From the NCBI GenBank assembly GCA_951804985.1, contig OX638131.1:61078131-61142130 (forward strand): a stretch of 64,000 nucleotides of DNA. The letters are read 5' to 3'. Position 1 is the stretch's first letter. Each line of letters begins with the position of its first letter. Both the position numbers and the translations under genes were made by a program. Below, piece by piece: positions 12,680-22,821 of this stretch. Origin of the DNA: Dryomyza anilis (lineage: Eukaryota; Arthropoda; Insecta; Diptera; Dryomyzidae). The notes below the pieces were generated by a model. That model had not been told where the DNA came from. It did not search any database and saw only the letters and a program-made list of their open reading frames with translations.

Positions 12680-12860
12680 TTAACAGAGATGTTGTTGGTG
12701 TAGTTCAATAGGGATCATTTTATAACATATTTGTTGTTAGTGTAGTTCAATAGGGATCATTTTTTAACATAGTTGTTGTTAGTGTAGTTCAATAGGGACC
12801 ATTTTTAACAGAGTTCTTTGTAGTGTAATTCAATAGAGATCATTTGAACAGAATAGTTAT
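12680..12860 (+). repeat. Minisatellite, about 41-bp unit, four copies
   Basis: The core GTGTAGTTCAATAGGGA recurs at about 12699, 12740, 12782 and, as GTGTAATTCAATAGAGA, 12822. Each copy continues with a T-rich stretch and AACA. It lies between the copia scrap and a Maverick remnant. Its origin is unknown. Confidence 0.8.
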
Positions 12861-13072
12861 TGGTTTTTATTAAGTTTATCCCTAATTGTAAACATTATCA
12901 GTATATGGAAAAACTATTAACAATTCACGGAGTACATTATAAAAGCTGTCCATGGGCCACAGATGACGTAACAGAGGGATCTGATACATGTGGTTGCTAT
13001 TATTATGAAAAGCGATGCAAAGACATTGATAAACTAATAAAATTATATTATAGAATAAAATATACAAAATAA
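12860..13072 (+). CDS. Short unrecognised open frame, Cys-rich C-terminal half
   Basis: A 70-codon frame with a patch of spaced cysteines (SCPWATDD, DTCGCYYYEKRC) and a Lys/Tyr-rich end. I do not recognise a family. It overlaps no transposon motif, but its neighbours are all mobile remnants and it starts within the AT-rich edge of the minisatellite. It may be a captured or chance frame; there is no evidence of expression. Confidence 0.2.
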   Translation: MVFIKFIPNCKHYQYMEKLLTIHGVHYKSCPWATDDVTEGSDTCGCYYYEKRCKDIDKLIKLYYRIKYTK

Positions 13073-13213
13073 TTGTTTATTACATATTATTATTAATGTT
13101 TTTTATTATACTATATTCAATGAATTTGTAAAATTTTAAATAATAGATTATATATAAATTTTAAATAATTATATATAATAGATAGATTATATAAATTATA
13201 TATATCAAAATAA

Positions 13214-13405
13214 TTAAAAAAACTTATAAAAAAAAAATATATCGGAAATTGCTTTTAATAAATGTGGATGCATTTGTTTGAATAAAATTATAAATTGTTT
13301 AATAGGGGAACTCCCTGCAGAACAAAAATACTCAGCCGGCCCATTTCGAGGAAAATATATTACAATCCAATGTGAGCCTGGTTTAAATGATGTATCAATA
13401 TTCAC
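13214..13405 (-). pseudogene. Maverick/Polinton adenain-like cysteine protease fragment
   Basis: The minus-strand frame contains a PGSHWIVIYF block followed by PAEYF. This corresponds to the catalytic-His segment of the adenovirus-type cysteine protease carried by Maverick elements. The usual Asp-Ser after EYF is altered and the Cys/Gln half of the active site is absent. The fragment sits directly downstream (minus strand) of the capsid gene remnant. It is a truncated pseudogene, probably of the same element. Confidence 0.65.
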
Positions 13406-13425
13406 AATATACTGAATTTCTATAT

Positions 13426-14098
13426 AAAATATTTTCTAAATACTTGTAATACAGTACGATTTTTATCAATTTCCAAAACACTATCAAACTCTCAATATGC
13501 TAAACAAGTAATTGTTTCAGAAAGTGCTTCACTGAAAAGACCTTCAATTCTTATAGTACCCTGATTTATTAAGTTTCCGCAGTGTGAGTTATTGTTATGA
13601 TCTGGTGTGAAATCAAATGCAAGCAAGAAATATCCGTTTTCAAATAATTCTCTAGTTATTTGATGTCCCTTGTTAAAGTAATGTATGCCAGTACCTTTAG
13701 TACCTTTATACTTATACGTCCATGTTTATAATCAAATTCAATCGGTTGTGCTGGTACTTTTACTCCATTTACAACTAAATGAAATCTTTGTAAATTGAAA
13801 TGGCGAAAGTTATACGGATTTTCTGAACGATCACAAGTATATGCTTTATAAGTTACCATACCAAATATTAAGAAATTTGGAAGTTGTCCAGTTATAACAT
13901 TATCTAACAGTAGAGAATGATTGCCGGGGTGAATACTGAATGTCTTGATTCAAAATTTGTTGGTTGGATAAATAGCATTTCTACATTGTAAAACATTATG
14001 ATGTGCCATTAAAATATTACTATTAATGTTAAGATGTTTAATGTATCATGAATTTTAATAGATGACTCTCCAGATTTTGAATCTTCTAGTATATAAGG
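13426..14098 (-). pseudogene. Maverick major capsid protein, C-terminal part
   Basis: On the minus strand the region codes in pieces for SIHPGNHSLLLDNVITGQLP, NPYNFRHFNLQRFHLVVNG and AFDFTPDHNN, and then the EALSETITC and EFDSVLEIDKNRTVL segments, the typical C-terminal half of the Maverick double-jelly-roll capsid (often named F54H12.2-like). In-frame stops near 13496 and 13948, plus at least one frameshift, make it non-functional. The gene continues at 22186 after an 8.1-kb insertion. Confidence 0.8.
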
Positions 14099-14505
14099 GG
14101 TTGGTAGAAATCCTCTTACCAAACCCTCCTAGTGGGTACCGACTGGTAATAATCACCACAGTTGTCTCCAATACTCTGTATTGGTGCCAGAGACTAGCTA
14201 AGGTCAGGTGTCAGTCCCTCATGTTTGATACTCCTCAATAGTACAGCACCAGGTAATGGCACTTGATCATAGGTTTGAGGTACCCCGCCCCTCCTTTCCC
14301 TATTCCTCATCCTTTTTCTCCCCTGTGCTGGATTAAGATACCGTGTCGATAATCTGCTAGGCTGTGGGCCCAGTTTAAAAATAGCGCAGTCGCAAGCGGC
14401 ATATTCCGGATACCTGGCGCCCTCCGGAATTAACTAGCCTTACCCGCATATACGGATTTCTGTGCGGGTGGACCTTCCCCTTCTCCGATATTCGTGGGAC
14501 CAAAC

Positions 14506-15961
14506 ATGAACAATACAAACAAAAAGTTCAAACAAAACAATACTGACGGCAACGGCAACGAATAGGACAACACAAACGGCACTGACAAAGAGTACGGATC
14601 TCTCGAAAAACCGATAGGAAGTTCGGTTTCTGAGCCTGCTTCCACTAGTAAGGCCGCAGGGACAGTGGTTTCTAAACCTGGTCCAAGCGGCTACAAGACA
14701 CCAAACCCAAATCAAGCGAAGACATTGGCTACCCAGCCAGGTCCAAGCTGCAACACTTCTGCAGCGGTAGCGTTCCCTGACGCAAAAATCCCGGATGCGG
14801 TTAACCTGTCGGCCTCGAGCTCTAGGCGAATCCGGCCCGGGACGAAGGCGTACTTAGCGCGCTGCCTTCCGTAAGATCGACAAGATCAACAAAATCCCAG
14901 AGACAGAACGTACGGACAAGCAGACCACGGCCTTGGAATATGCCAAGGGCCTTGTGGCTAACCACCAACCAAAAACCAATCAGGACCAGATGCAAACTAA
15001 GCGTCAAAGGTCCACCGAAGAGGCTAAACCAGAGCCTAAAAAGCAGAAGGTACAGTCCTCCCGAACTAAAAGACCCTTCAGTGAGGTGCTGAAGGACAAC
15101 CTAGTAATAGCTGTCATCGACAGAAATGATGCCGACGGCAGCATCACCACGGAGAACTGGAGACTAGTGGTGGAAAGATTTTCCTCGCAATTCCTTTCTC
15201 TCATCCTGGAGCATCCAGGACCAATGCCCACATGCAGAGATGCCGGATGGCATCAAGGGCACGTAAAACTTATTGTCTGCGCTGATCAAAGGTCACTTAA
15301 CCTTTGCAGGATAAGCGTAGGAAAAATTGGTGAAATCTGGCCTGGAGCGAAGCTGGAGGTCATTGAACGGGATCAGATCCCCAACAGACCCAGAACTGGA
15401 TACCTGCAGAACCGCCAGACCATGCATCGATTCTGAATCAGCATCTGCAACCCACAGCTTCCTACTCACAACTGGAAGATAGCCAAGCTGGAGGAAGCAA
15501 CTAGGAGCAAACGCCACGCGCATATAGTGGTGAATGCAGAATCCCTGGCACCTATAGCTGGCACCAACGGGGAGATCAAATACGGTCTCGGGTCGATCAC
15601 CCTGAAGGTTTATCACCAGGACCGGAGTAGCACCAGTCCGCATAATTCTGGTCTCCAAATACACTCTGGCGACAAGCAGAACAGAGAGAGCTCTGTCTGT
15701 AAGAACCCGGTTGTGGTGGAGAATACGGAAGCGGTGGTGCAAACGGGTAGCACGGTTGCGATGGTGAACACTTGCGTACCCTCTTTGGCTCCTCCTATAG
15801 ATCTCGATTTTTCGTCATCCGAGACCGATATTGTGGATGTAACCCAACTCTTTCTCGACGAGGACTCATTGTTGACGAATACGGACGATGAGGTCGACGC
15901 AACTATGATAGAGAGGTCTGTGGGGGCCGGGTGCATCAATGCTCCGAATCCTACAGATTAA
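14506..15961 (+). pseudogene. LINE ORF1 (DUF4780-type nucleic-acid-binding protein)
   Basis: The first ATG (14506) opens a low-complexity Pro/Ser/Gly-rich N-terminus (SKPGPSGYKTPNPNQAKT), followed by a basic stretch (EEAKPEPKKQKVQSSRTKRP) and a DUF4780-like domain: FSEVLKDNLVIAVIDRNDAD, GWHQGHVKLIVCADQRSLNL, KIGEIWPGAKLEVI. One frameshift lies between about 14870 and 14930, and stops occur at 14563 and 15434. The frame ends at 15961 and overlaps the ORF2 start by 23 bases, the usual LINE arrangement. Its role in living copies would be RNA binding in the retrotransposition particle. Confidence 0.75.
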
Positions 15962-16858
15962 CCTCCATCACTCCAAGACGACATCCGCCGGCCTTATCCT
16001 CTGCCTCAGCGAAAGGTGTGAGGACCTTATCCTTATTCAAGAGCCGTGGGTTATTGGAAATCAGATCCATGGACTAAGGACACAAAATTACAATATAATC
16101 TATGTAAGAGACAAAGGTAAACCTAGGTCCTGTATTCTTGCAAAGAAAACTTATAATATTTTCCTTCTTTCTAATTACAGCGACGCTGATATAGTCGTAA
16201 CCAATCTGGAGTTAGGCACCACTTCATTTTGTTTTATATCGGCATATCTCGCACACGATCTGCAAGGAACCTTCCCACCTGATAGCCTGCAGAAGGCCAT
16301 CGGTGACGCAGAACTGAACCTTAAGGAGGTAATTATTGGTAGCGACGTCAACGCGCATCACACTACATGGGGTAGCTCTGATATCAACAATAGAAGTGAG
16401 TTATTTTTTGATTACTTAATGAGTACTAATCTTACAATATGTAACACCGGTTCGGAACCAACCTTTATCAGAAAGAACAGGAGAGAAGTCTTAGATATAA
16501 CACTTATCTCAGACCTAACTTCACGAAAAGTCATAGACTGGAGAGTGTCGAATGAGCACTCCTTTTCTGACCATCGTTATATTCAGTTTAGTATTAACGA
16601 TCAGTTACCTATTCCACCTATCCCCCTGAATTACAGGAAAACAAACTGGACACGATACAATGATATCGTAACAGCAAACCTTCCGACCATGAGACCCAAT
16701 ACTCCTTCTGGAGCAGCGAAGCTAGACTTACAAGTCGACACATTCACAAAAACGCTTAATGCGGCACAGTCAAAAGCATGCCCAACGAACAAGGGCACAG
16801 GGAAAATAAGACCATAATGGTGGTCACCACAGATTAGAACTCTAGGCAGTAACAGTAG
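15939..16858 (+). pseudogene. LINE ORF2, apurinic-type endonuclease domain
   Basis: The ATG at 15939 starts MLRILQINLHHSK, the N-terminal endonuclease motif, followed by LILIQEPW (catalytic Glu), VIIGSDVNAHHTTWGS, EPTFIRKN, EVLDITLISD and SFSDHRYI (catalytic Asp/His). All endonuclease motifs appear intact over about 290 codons. A TAA at 16815 breaks the frame in the linker; translation would otherwise continue (WWSPQIRTL) to the BEL insertion at 16859. The domain nicks target DNA in an active element. The clade is R1/I-like by motif wording, not proven. Confidence 0.85.
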
Positions 16859-16991
16859 TGTTCAGAAACACTGTACTGAATTTATGTATTTTTAAACATC
16901 CAAACCTAACATACAGATTAATTTTTTATTAAATAAATTTAAATTGCATTACTTTTTTTAAATTCTGCATTTTTATTCTAAATTACAAACA
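16859..16991 (+). repeat. BEL 5' LTR (deleted form)
   Basis: It starts TGTTCAGAAACACTG and ends TTACAAACA. It is 133 bases long because about 66 bases present in the 3' LTR (20921-20990 region) are missing. Outside that deletion the two LTRs look nearly identical by eye, suggesting a fairly recent insertion. Confidence 0.9.
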
Positions 16992-16996
16992 TTTTT

Positions 16997-17014
16997 TGGT
17001 TCTTCGAGCCGATG
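16997..17014 (+). other. BEL primer-binding site
   Basis: TGGTTCTTCGAGCCGATG lies five bases after the LTR, the expected position for tRNA-primed minus-strand synthesis. TGG...TTCG...CC-type sites are usual in BEL/Pao elements. Confidence 0.7.
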
Positions 17015-17284
17015 TGCGTGAATTCTCGCGATTTTAATTCGTAATTAGTGTAAAATCAGTGAAATTCAAACATATAAATAAAACGAACGTCTGTTTCGTA
17101 GTGTTGTCTAGCGGAGCACCCCGGTCAACATTTCATCTATAGGAGCACCAGTCGATCAGTACGTGGTATCTTAAGCATTACGCAACATTTAATTACCGTC
17201 GTGCAGAACGAGCTAATCTAAGTTGCAGTTTGTGTTCAAATCAAACCAGCACTTGCAATTTTTAAAATAAGGAGTTGCATCAAG

Positions 17285-17860
17285 CAATACTCTAAACAGT
17301 TTCACCCAGCGGAGCACCCGTCCTCAATACGAAACTTTTCAAGTCTTTGTCCAGCGGAGAGCTCGTTTTCTATACGAAGCTTTTCAACGCTTCGTCCAGC
17401 GGATCGTCCGTTATCAATACAAAGTCTTTAACACTTCGTCCAGCGAAGCGCCCGTTTTAATACGAACCTTGCCACGGCTTCGTCCAGCATAACAGCTGTC
17501 TCAATACGAAGCATTCCCCTTCTCAATACGAAGTTTTTCAACGCTTCGTCCAGCGGATCGCCAATTTCAATACGAAATATTCTAACATTTCGCCTAGCGG
17601 AGAAGCCGTTCTCAATAAGAAGTTCTTCAACGCTTCGTCCAGCGGTGCGCACATTTCAACACGAAATATTCTAACGTTTCGTCCAGCGGAGAACCCGTTT
17701 TCAACACGAAACTCTCTATTATTTCGTTCATCGAAGCACCTATTTTCAATACCAAGCTTTTCAACGCTTCGTCCAGTGGATCGCCCGTTTCAATACCAAA
17801 CATTCAATGATTTTGTCCAGCGGATCACCCGTTTTTCGACACGTAACTCTCAGCAAGTTA
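17285..17860 (+). repeat. Minisatellite in the BEL leader, unit about 50-60 bp
   Basis: At least ten diverged copies of a unit built from ATACGAA, a short AT-rich stretch, CGCTTCGTCCAGCGGA and CGCCCGTTT occupy the leader between the primer-binding site and gag. Unit length varies and arms such as CGAAG/CTTCG are complementary, so the transcript could form a row of hairpins. The frames inside it (for example 17428-17652 on the minus strand) are repeat artefacts. Confidence 0.85.
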
Positions 17861-17977
17861 TCGTTTACACCTGGACGCTGTGGACAGTTTTGTATAATTG
17901 TGCATTCTTTTGCAAACGACACTGATTTCGAAGTTTAGCAAATTAGCTTCAAATCAATCAATTACAATTCGTCTTTA

Positions 17978-20592
17978 ATGGAAATTTTAAAGCAACAACG
18001 GCAAGTAATCAAGGGTTCATTAACTCCAGTGCAGACTTTTTGTCGAAATCCAGATGCGCCTCTTTCTGAAATCAAAATTCGGATGGAAAGGGTGGAAGAA
18101 TTGTACAAGCGGTATGAAGATACACAGCGAGGTATCGACATTCTTACAACAACGTTAGCCGACAGAGGTGCAGAGTTAGCATATCGCATCGAAATGGAGG
18201 AAAAATATTATGCTTTAAAATCAAATTTTGTGGCACGTTTACGTGATGAAACTGACGTTGTACTCGTTGGTCAGCCATCTGCTACAAGTGTTTCCAGCGA
18301 TGGTCTGAATGCTGCTGTGCAGGCTCTTCTGGAGAATCAAAGTACCATGAGCGCTCCCATTGAAAGAATGTCAAATAGTTCCCGATCTGATGACAACTCA
18401 TCGCCTGCAAATCCTTCGTCATCGCAACAATCAACACAACATCATGAATTGCGTCTGCCTATGATTCAAATACCTGACTTCGATGGAACCTACATCAATT
18501 GAGTCAGATTTCGAGACCTCTTCGAGGCATCGGTTGATAGCAGAAATACAATTTCGAATGTTGAAAAATTGGAGTATCTCCAAACAAAACTGAAAGGTGA
18601 GGCATTATCCATAATTAAACACATCAAACCGACAAATGACAATTACACACTTGCGTGGCAGTTAATAAAAAATAAGTTCGACAAATCTGATAAGATAATA
18701 AGAGCATACTTCGAACTACTTTTCGATCAACCAGCTATAAAATTGCCATCAGCAAGTGATATGAAACGGTTCTATAATAATACCAACGAATGCTTTAATG
18801 CTTTGAAAGTTCTTGGCGAACCCGTCGAGCAATGGGATTCTATCCTGCTATCTCATTTGGAAAAAAAATGGATAGCGAATCACATTTGCTGTGGTACAGA
18901 TAGCGCAAATCAGGACAACAAGTTAGATTTCAACAATTTTTGGAGTTTCTGGATGAAAGAATTTTTGAGTTGGAAAACACACAATCAAAAGAGGTGCATT
19001 CTTTTCAATCTACGAAGTCACACGTGCCTCAAGTTTTTAACCAACAGAAAACTAACGCGTTGTCGTCAGTAGCTAAATTCTGTCCGATTTGCAACAAGAA
19101 TCATTTCTTGTATCACTGCAACAACTTCAAGGAGCTTGACGTCGGCAGTAGATTCAAAGTCGTACAAGACAACAATATTTGCATCAACTGCCTGCGAGAA
19201 AAACACAAGATAACCGAGTGCAAATATTCTACGTGGAAAATGTGCAATGCAAAACACAATTCATTGTTACATTCATCATCATCAGTCAATTCACCACGTC
19301 AATCGGAATCCGTGTCAAAACATGAACCGTCCCTGAGTGTTAATTCTACGCATCAGCTCGATCGAACATACACGCTTCTTCCAACAGCGATAGTTATGAT
19401 TCGTAATAGACTTAATGTGCTGCAGCCGTGTCGCGCTTTACTCGATTCTGGCGCGCAATCTACGCTTATTACGGAAGCTTGCGTACAGCTTTTGCAACTT
19501 AAGCGATCTTACGACAAAACCTTGTTATACGGTGATGGATCTAACAAAGAAAGTTACACTAAGGGTAAGGTACATCTGAAAATAAGTTCGCAAATTTTCG
19601 AGAATACTGTGGTAACCGAAGCATTTTGCATGCCATGCCTCACGCAAGATCTTCCGGGACACGTAGTCTGCAATCAAAAGTTAGAATTTTTCAAAAACCT
19701 TCAACTTGCTGATACTCAATACAAGCCAGGCCGCATTGACATAATTTTGGGCGCAGATGTTTTCACTGATGTTCTTCTCCAGGATAAAACAATTCATCCC
19801 ACTGGTTCACCAAGCGCAATATGTACGAGATTCGGTTGGATAATCGTAGGAAAAGTCACTGAACAAACAACAACTCCAATGTTAGCTGCACACATTTGCG
19901 TAGACCTTGATACACAATTACAAACACTCAAGGAAACTGAAAATTATAATACTTTAGAGCATATTGCTCAAGAACCAAAAGAAAAAAGCGGTAACAGAAT
20001 ATCAACAAAATATCAAACAAAAAAATTGTGGACGACATGTCATCAAATTACCGTTAAATATTACAAATAAAGAATTTGTTGATTCCAAAATACTCTACGC
20101 AATGGAGCGACGATACTTCAACAGTCAACCTCACCAAGCGCAATATGTACGAGATTCGGTTGGATAATCGTAGGAAAAGTCACTGAACAAACAACAACTC
20201 CAATGTTAGCTGCACACATTTGCGTAGACCTTGATACACAATTACAAACACTCAAGGAAACTGAAAATTATAATACTTTAGAGCATATTGCTCAAGAACC
20301 AAAAGAAAAAAGCGGTAACAGAATATCAACAAAATATCAAACAAAAAAATTGTGGACGACATGTCATCAAATTACCGTTAATATTACAAATAAAGAATTT
20401 GTTGATTCCAAAATACTCTACGCAATGGAGCGACGTTACTTCAACAATCAACCTCCAAACAGAACGTTTTACCTGTTTCATCACGTAGTGTTAAAACACG
20501 GCAGAATTCTACGTATCGCCTATAATACATCATGCAAAATATCAAATAATTTATTACGTAAAGGCCGGCCAGCTGCAGATTGGAACCACTGA
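17978..20592 (+). pseudogene. BEL gag-protease polyprotein (DUF1759, zinc knuckle, DUF1758), defective
   Basis: The frame opens at ATG 17978 with a coiled-coil-rich N-terminus, then the DUF1759 gag: LPMIQIPDFDGTY, VRFRDLFEASVDSR, KLEYLQTKLKGEAL. A TGA at 18500 stands where family members usually have Trp. A frameshift falls in the A-run at 18861-18868. The CCHC-type cysteines follow (CPICNKNHFLYHC, CINCLREKHKITEC), then the aspartic protease DSGAQSTLI at about 19444 and the RIDIILGADVF segment. A 324-bp tandem duplication (19807-20130, 20131-20454) repeats the segment after the protease. RT never begins properly: FYLFHHVVLKH at about 20468 is the last recognisable pre-RT motif. Confidence 0.85.
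19807..20454 (+). repeat. 324-bp tandem duplication inside the BEL coding region
   Basis: TCACCAAGCGCAATATG starts both copies (about 19807 and 20131). The copies are nearly identical; the first has GTTAAATATTAC where the second has GTTAATATTAC, a one-base change that shifts the frame. The unit is a multiple of three, so the duplication itself kept the frame. Confidence 0.9.
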
Positions 20593-20884
20593 TCTTCCAC
20601 CAGCAGTAGAAATCAGAGAAGATGTCTGCAATATTCTCACAAACTCTCGTTTTTATCTCGCAAATCGTCACCGAAGTATGCAGAATTAATCAATCCAGAA
20701 AATGGAGAAACTGCTTCGAAACGTCTCGGCTGCACACTTGTCAACACATCATCATCAAGACGGCAAAAATTTAATTTTAATATTTTATTTAACATTTTTG
20801 AACAACCGATATTTAATATTTTTTTGTTTATTGGTATTTTGTTTATTAGTATTTGAAAGTGGATACTTTCAAAGGATGCCAAAA
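20593..20884 (+). pseudogene. BEL pol 3' remnant before the 3' LTR
   Basis: After the deletion, frames read QIGTTDLPPA and DVCNILTNSRFYLANRH in short pieces without catalytic motifs, then an AT-rich stretch. The AAAGGATGCCAAAA just before the LTR is the likely polypurine tract. Most of pol (RT, RNase H, integrase) is missing. Confidence 0.5.
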
Positions 20885-21083
20885 TGTTCAGAAACACTGT
20901 ACTGAATTTATGTATTTTTAAATTAAGTTTTCATTTTTTTATTGTTTGAAAATTAATATTGTTTCAAAAATTTTATATTGTTCACGCACATCCAAACCTA
21001 ACATACAGATTAATTTTTTATTAAATAAATTTAAATTGCATTACTTTTTTTAAATTCTGCATTTTTATTCTAAATTACAAACA
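20885..21083 (+). repeat. BEL 3' LTR (full form, 199 bp)
   Basis: It starts TGTTCAGAAACACTG and ends TTACAAACA, followed by AGTAG (target duplication). It includes the 66 bases missing from the 5' LTR. Confidence 0.9.
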
Positions 21084-21088
21084 AGTAG

Positions 21089-22100
21089 GGCGTTCTTCAA
21101 CAAAGCTAAGCATACTAGACTCTCACAGGTCTGGAATGCTACAAAGTCAATCTTCGGACATATAAATCGGCACTCAGAAAAGCCAGCGGGACTCGTGGAA
21201 AAATTTCTGTGGGAATATTAGCGAAGCATCTCAAGCATCGCGATTAAGGAAAATCCTATCCACCAAGGATACCTTCCCTGAACGGGAAGGTAGGATGTGG
21301 GGTTTTCTGTGAACAACTAAACATAGAGATAGCCTTCCGTATGCCGGACCACAGCAGCGTATTTCAAGCAGAAGTCATGGTTATAAAAGAGGTTCTTACC
21401 TGGTTAAGAGAGAATGTAGTATCCGTAAATGATATTAGTATTTTCATCGACAGTCAAGCCGTTATCAAATCCGTAATATCCGAGTCCCTAACGTCAAAAG
21501 TTGCCCACGACTGCCGCTCATCTCTGATGGAGATGGTTAACCAGTTCAATGTACACCTATACTGGGTGCCAGGGCACAGGGACATCGTAGGAAATGAGAA
21601 GGCCGACGAACTAGCCAGGAAGGGAACCACACTTAACATCCAGCCAGAGATGAACAATCTGGGCATTCCCCTATCAACTTGCAAACTCATTCTGGAGCAA
21701 TACATGATAGCGAAAACAAATAATAGATTGGCAGGTGGTACAACCTGTACCACCACCAAACAGATCTGGCCTAAATTAGACTCGAGGAGATCAAAACAAC
21801 TCCTGATGATAAATAGGAAAGACATTAGTACAATGGTTGGGTTATCACCGGCCACTGTATAAAATCAGACATGCAGCTAGATTGGGGGTAACAGCTCCTG
21901 ACTTTTGCAGAAGCTGTTTAGACGAGGAAGAAGAGGAAACCACTCTACACCTCCTCTGTACATGCCCAGCCCTTTCAAAAAAAAAGAAACAAATGTTTCG
22001 GCTATCACTTCCTAGGAGACCTGAACGTTATTTCCAATATCCACAGAAAACGCATACTTAGCTTTGTCAAAAGCGCAAAATGGTTCAGCTACGAGTAATA
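21089..22100 (+). pseudogene. LINE ORF2 3' part: linker remnant and RNase H domain
   Basis: After the BEL element the LINE linker resumes (FFNKAKHTRLSQVWNATKSI) and breaks off near 21270. RNase H follows: FQAEVMVIKEVL (Glu), SIFIDSQAVIKSV (Asp) and LYWVPGHRDIVGNEKADELA (His/Asp). The first RNase H Asp (TDGS) is lost together with the entire RT. The C-terminus has HLLCTCPALSKK, a CCHC-like remnant (CRSCLDEEEEETTLHLLC), and ends near FVKSAKWFSYE at about 22097. A stop at 21860 and at least one frameshift are present. Confidence 0.8.
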
Positions 22101-22159
22101 GGAAATAGATCCCTGGTATCACAAACGACCTCTTTTGGTCTAAGTGTGCGTTTTAGAAG

Positions 22160-22183
22160 CCATTGCAACCTAACCTAACCTAA
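22160..22183 (+). repeat. CCTAA-repeat 3' tail of the LINE
   Basis: The LINE ends TTGCAACCTAACCTAACC and one more unit. The tail is identical in unit to the common insect telomere repeat TTAGG read on the other strand, but here it is only about four units and sits at a LINE 3' end, so it is interpreted as the tail used in target-primed reverse transcription. Confidence 0.8.
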
Positions 22184-22185
22184 CC

Positions 22186-22798
22186 TAGTATATAAAAATA
22201 AGGTTTCTCCATAATAAGGGTTACTTTTAGATCCACATTATTTAGAAGATATTAAGCTTGATTAAATATATCTGCATGTAGTTTCCAATCAATTCTACTC
22301 GTTATCCATTTTTAAATCTTGTCTTCCGTCTAGCTAAACCTGGATTTTCATTCTCAACTATTGAATTAATTTTTTTATATCTAATGACCAGCCACATGAT
22401 TCAAGATGTGTAGATTTAGCATCATTTCCATAGTTTAACAAGGTTTCAATGCTAGATCCATAGTGCTAATTATTATCAGATTGAGATACATTTCTATTAT
22501 TTAAATGAACATTACTGTTCCGAAATAATTAATGAAGTAAATTGTTAACAACTCCTCAACTTCCATTAAATTCTACAATTAATCGAACATAAACACTACT
22601 TAGATCACGATATGTTTCACCATTTCCGAGAGAAAGAAATTCTATTGTAGTAGAGTTGTCAATAGTTGCTATTGGACTATATGATACCTCCTCTGTTTTA
22701 ATTATGCTAGTTTGTAAAGGTGGTGACTCAAACAGATCTAATTCACTTTTCATACATTCAATAAATCCTACCATCATAAATAAATTAAAAATTGCCAA
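22186..22798 (-). pseudogene. Maverick major capsid protein, N-terminal part
   Basis: The minus strand begins with a short N-terminus, then ECMKSELDLFESPPLQTSI and GNGETYRDLSSVYVRLIVEF, and after frameshifts SSIETLLNYGNDAKSTHLES, the recognisable first jelly-roll of the Maverick capsid. Stops and frameshifts accumulate between 22190 and 22556. The gene continues at 14098 once the LINE is removed. The start codon is unclear; several ATGs lie within the first ten codons. Confidence 0.8.
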
Positions 22799-22821
22799 AT
22801 ATATCAGTAAACTTCATTCTT

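Larger units (their letters stand above)
16859..21083 (+). mobile_element. BEL/Pao LTR retrotransposon, internally deleted, inserted in the LINE
   Basis: The element is flanked by the 5-bp target duplication AGTAG (16854-16858 and 21084-21088). It has LTRs at 16859-16991 and 20885-21083, a primer-binding site at 16997, a long repeat-rich leader, a gag/protease region and a 3' polypurine-like AAAGGATGCCAAAA. RT, RNase H and most of integrase are absent, so it depended on other copies for any movement before or after decay. Its insertion post-dates the LINE. Confidence 0.9.
14099..22185 (+). mobile_element. R1/I-like LINE inserted in the Maverick capsid gene
   Basis: The insertion is bounded by CTAGTATATAA on both sides (about 14088-14098 and 22184-22194), a probable target duplication; it begins GGGGTTGGTAGAAATCC and ends in CCTAA repeats. 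It holds a 5' UTR with a GC content far above the surroundings, ORF1 (14506-15961), an endonuclease domain (15939 onward), a BEL insertion (16859-21083) and the 3' part with an RNase H domain. The reverse transcriptase is missing: coding runs from the post-endonuclease linker to about 21270, then jumps to RNase H. The element is therefore both deleted and interrupted. Confidence 0.85.

Noticed and set aside
18500..18502. Selenocysteine or readthrough TGA in BEL gag (and at 30536 in the LINE)
   Set aside because: No supporting element, and other disabling mutations nearby; both look like TGG to TGA decay of a Trp codon.
22160..22183. Interstitial telomere repeat
   Set aside because: Only about four CCTAA units and they form the exact 3' end of a LINE followed by its target duplication.
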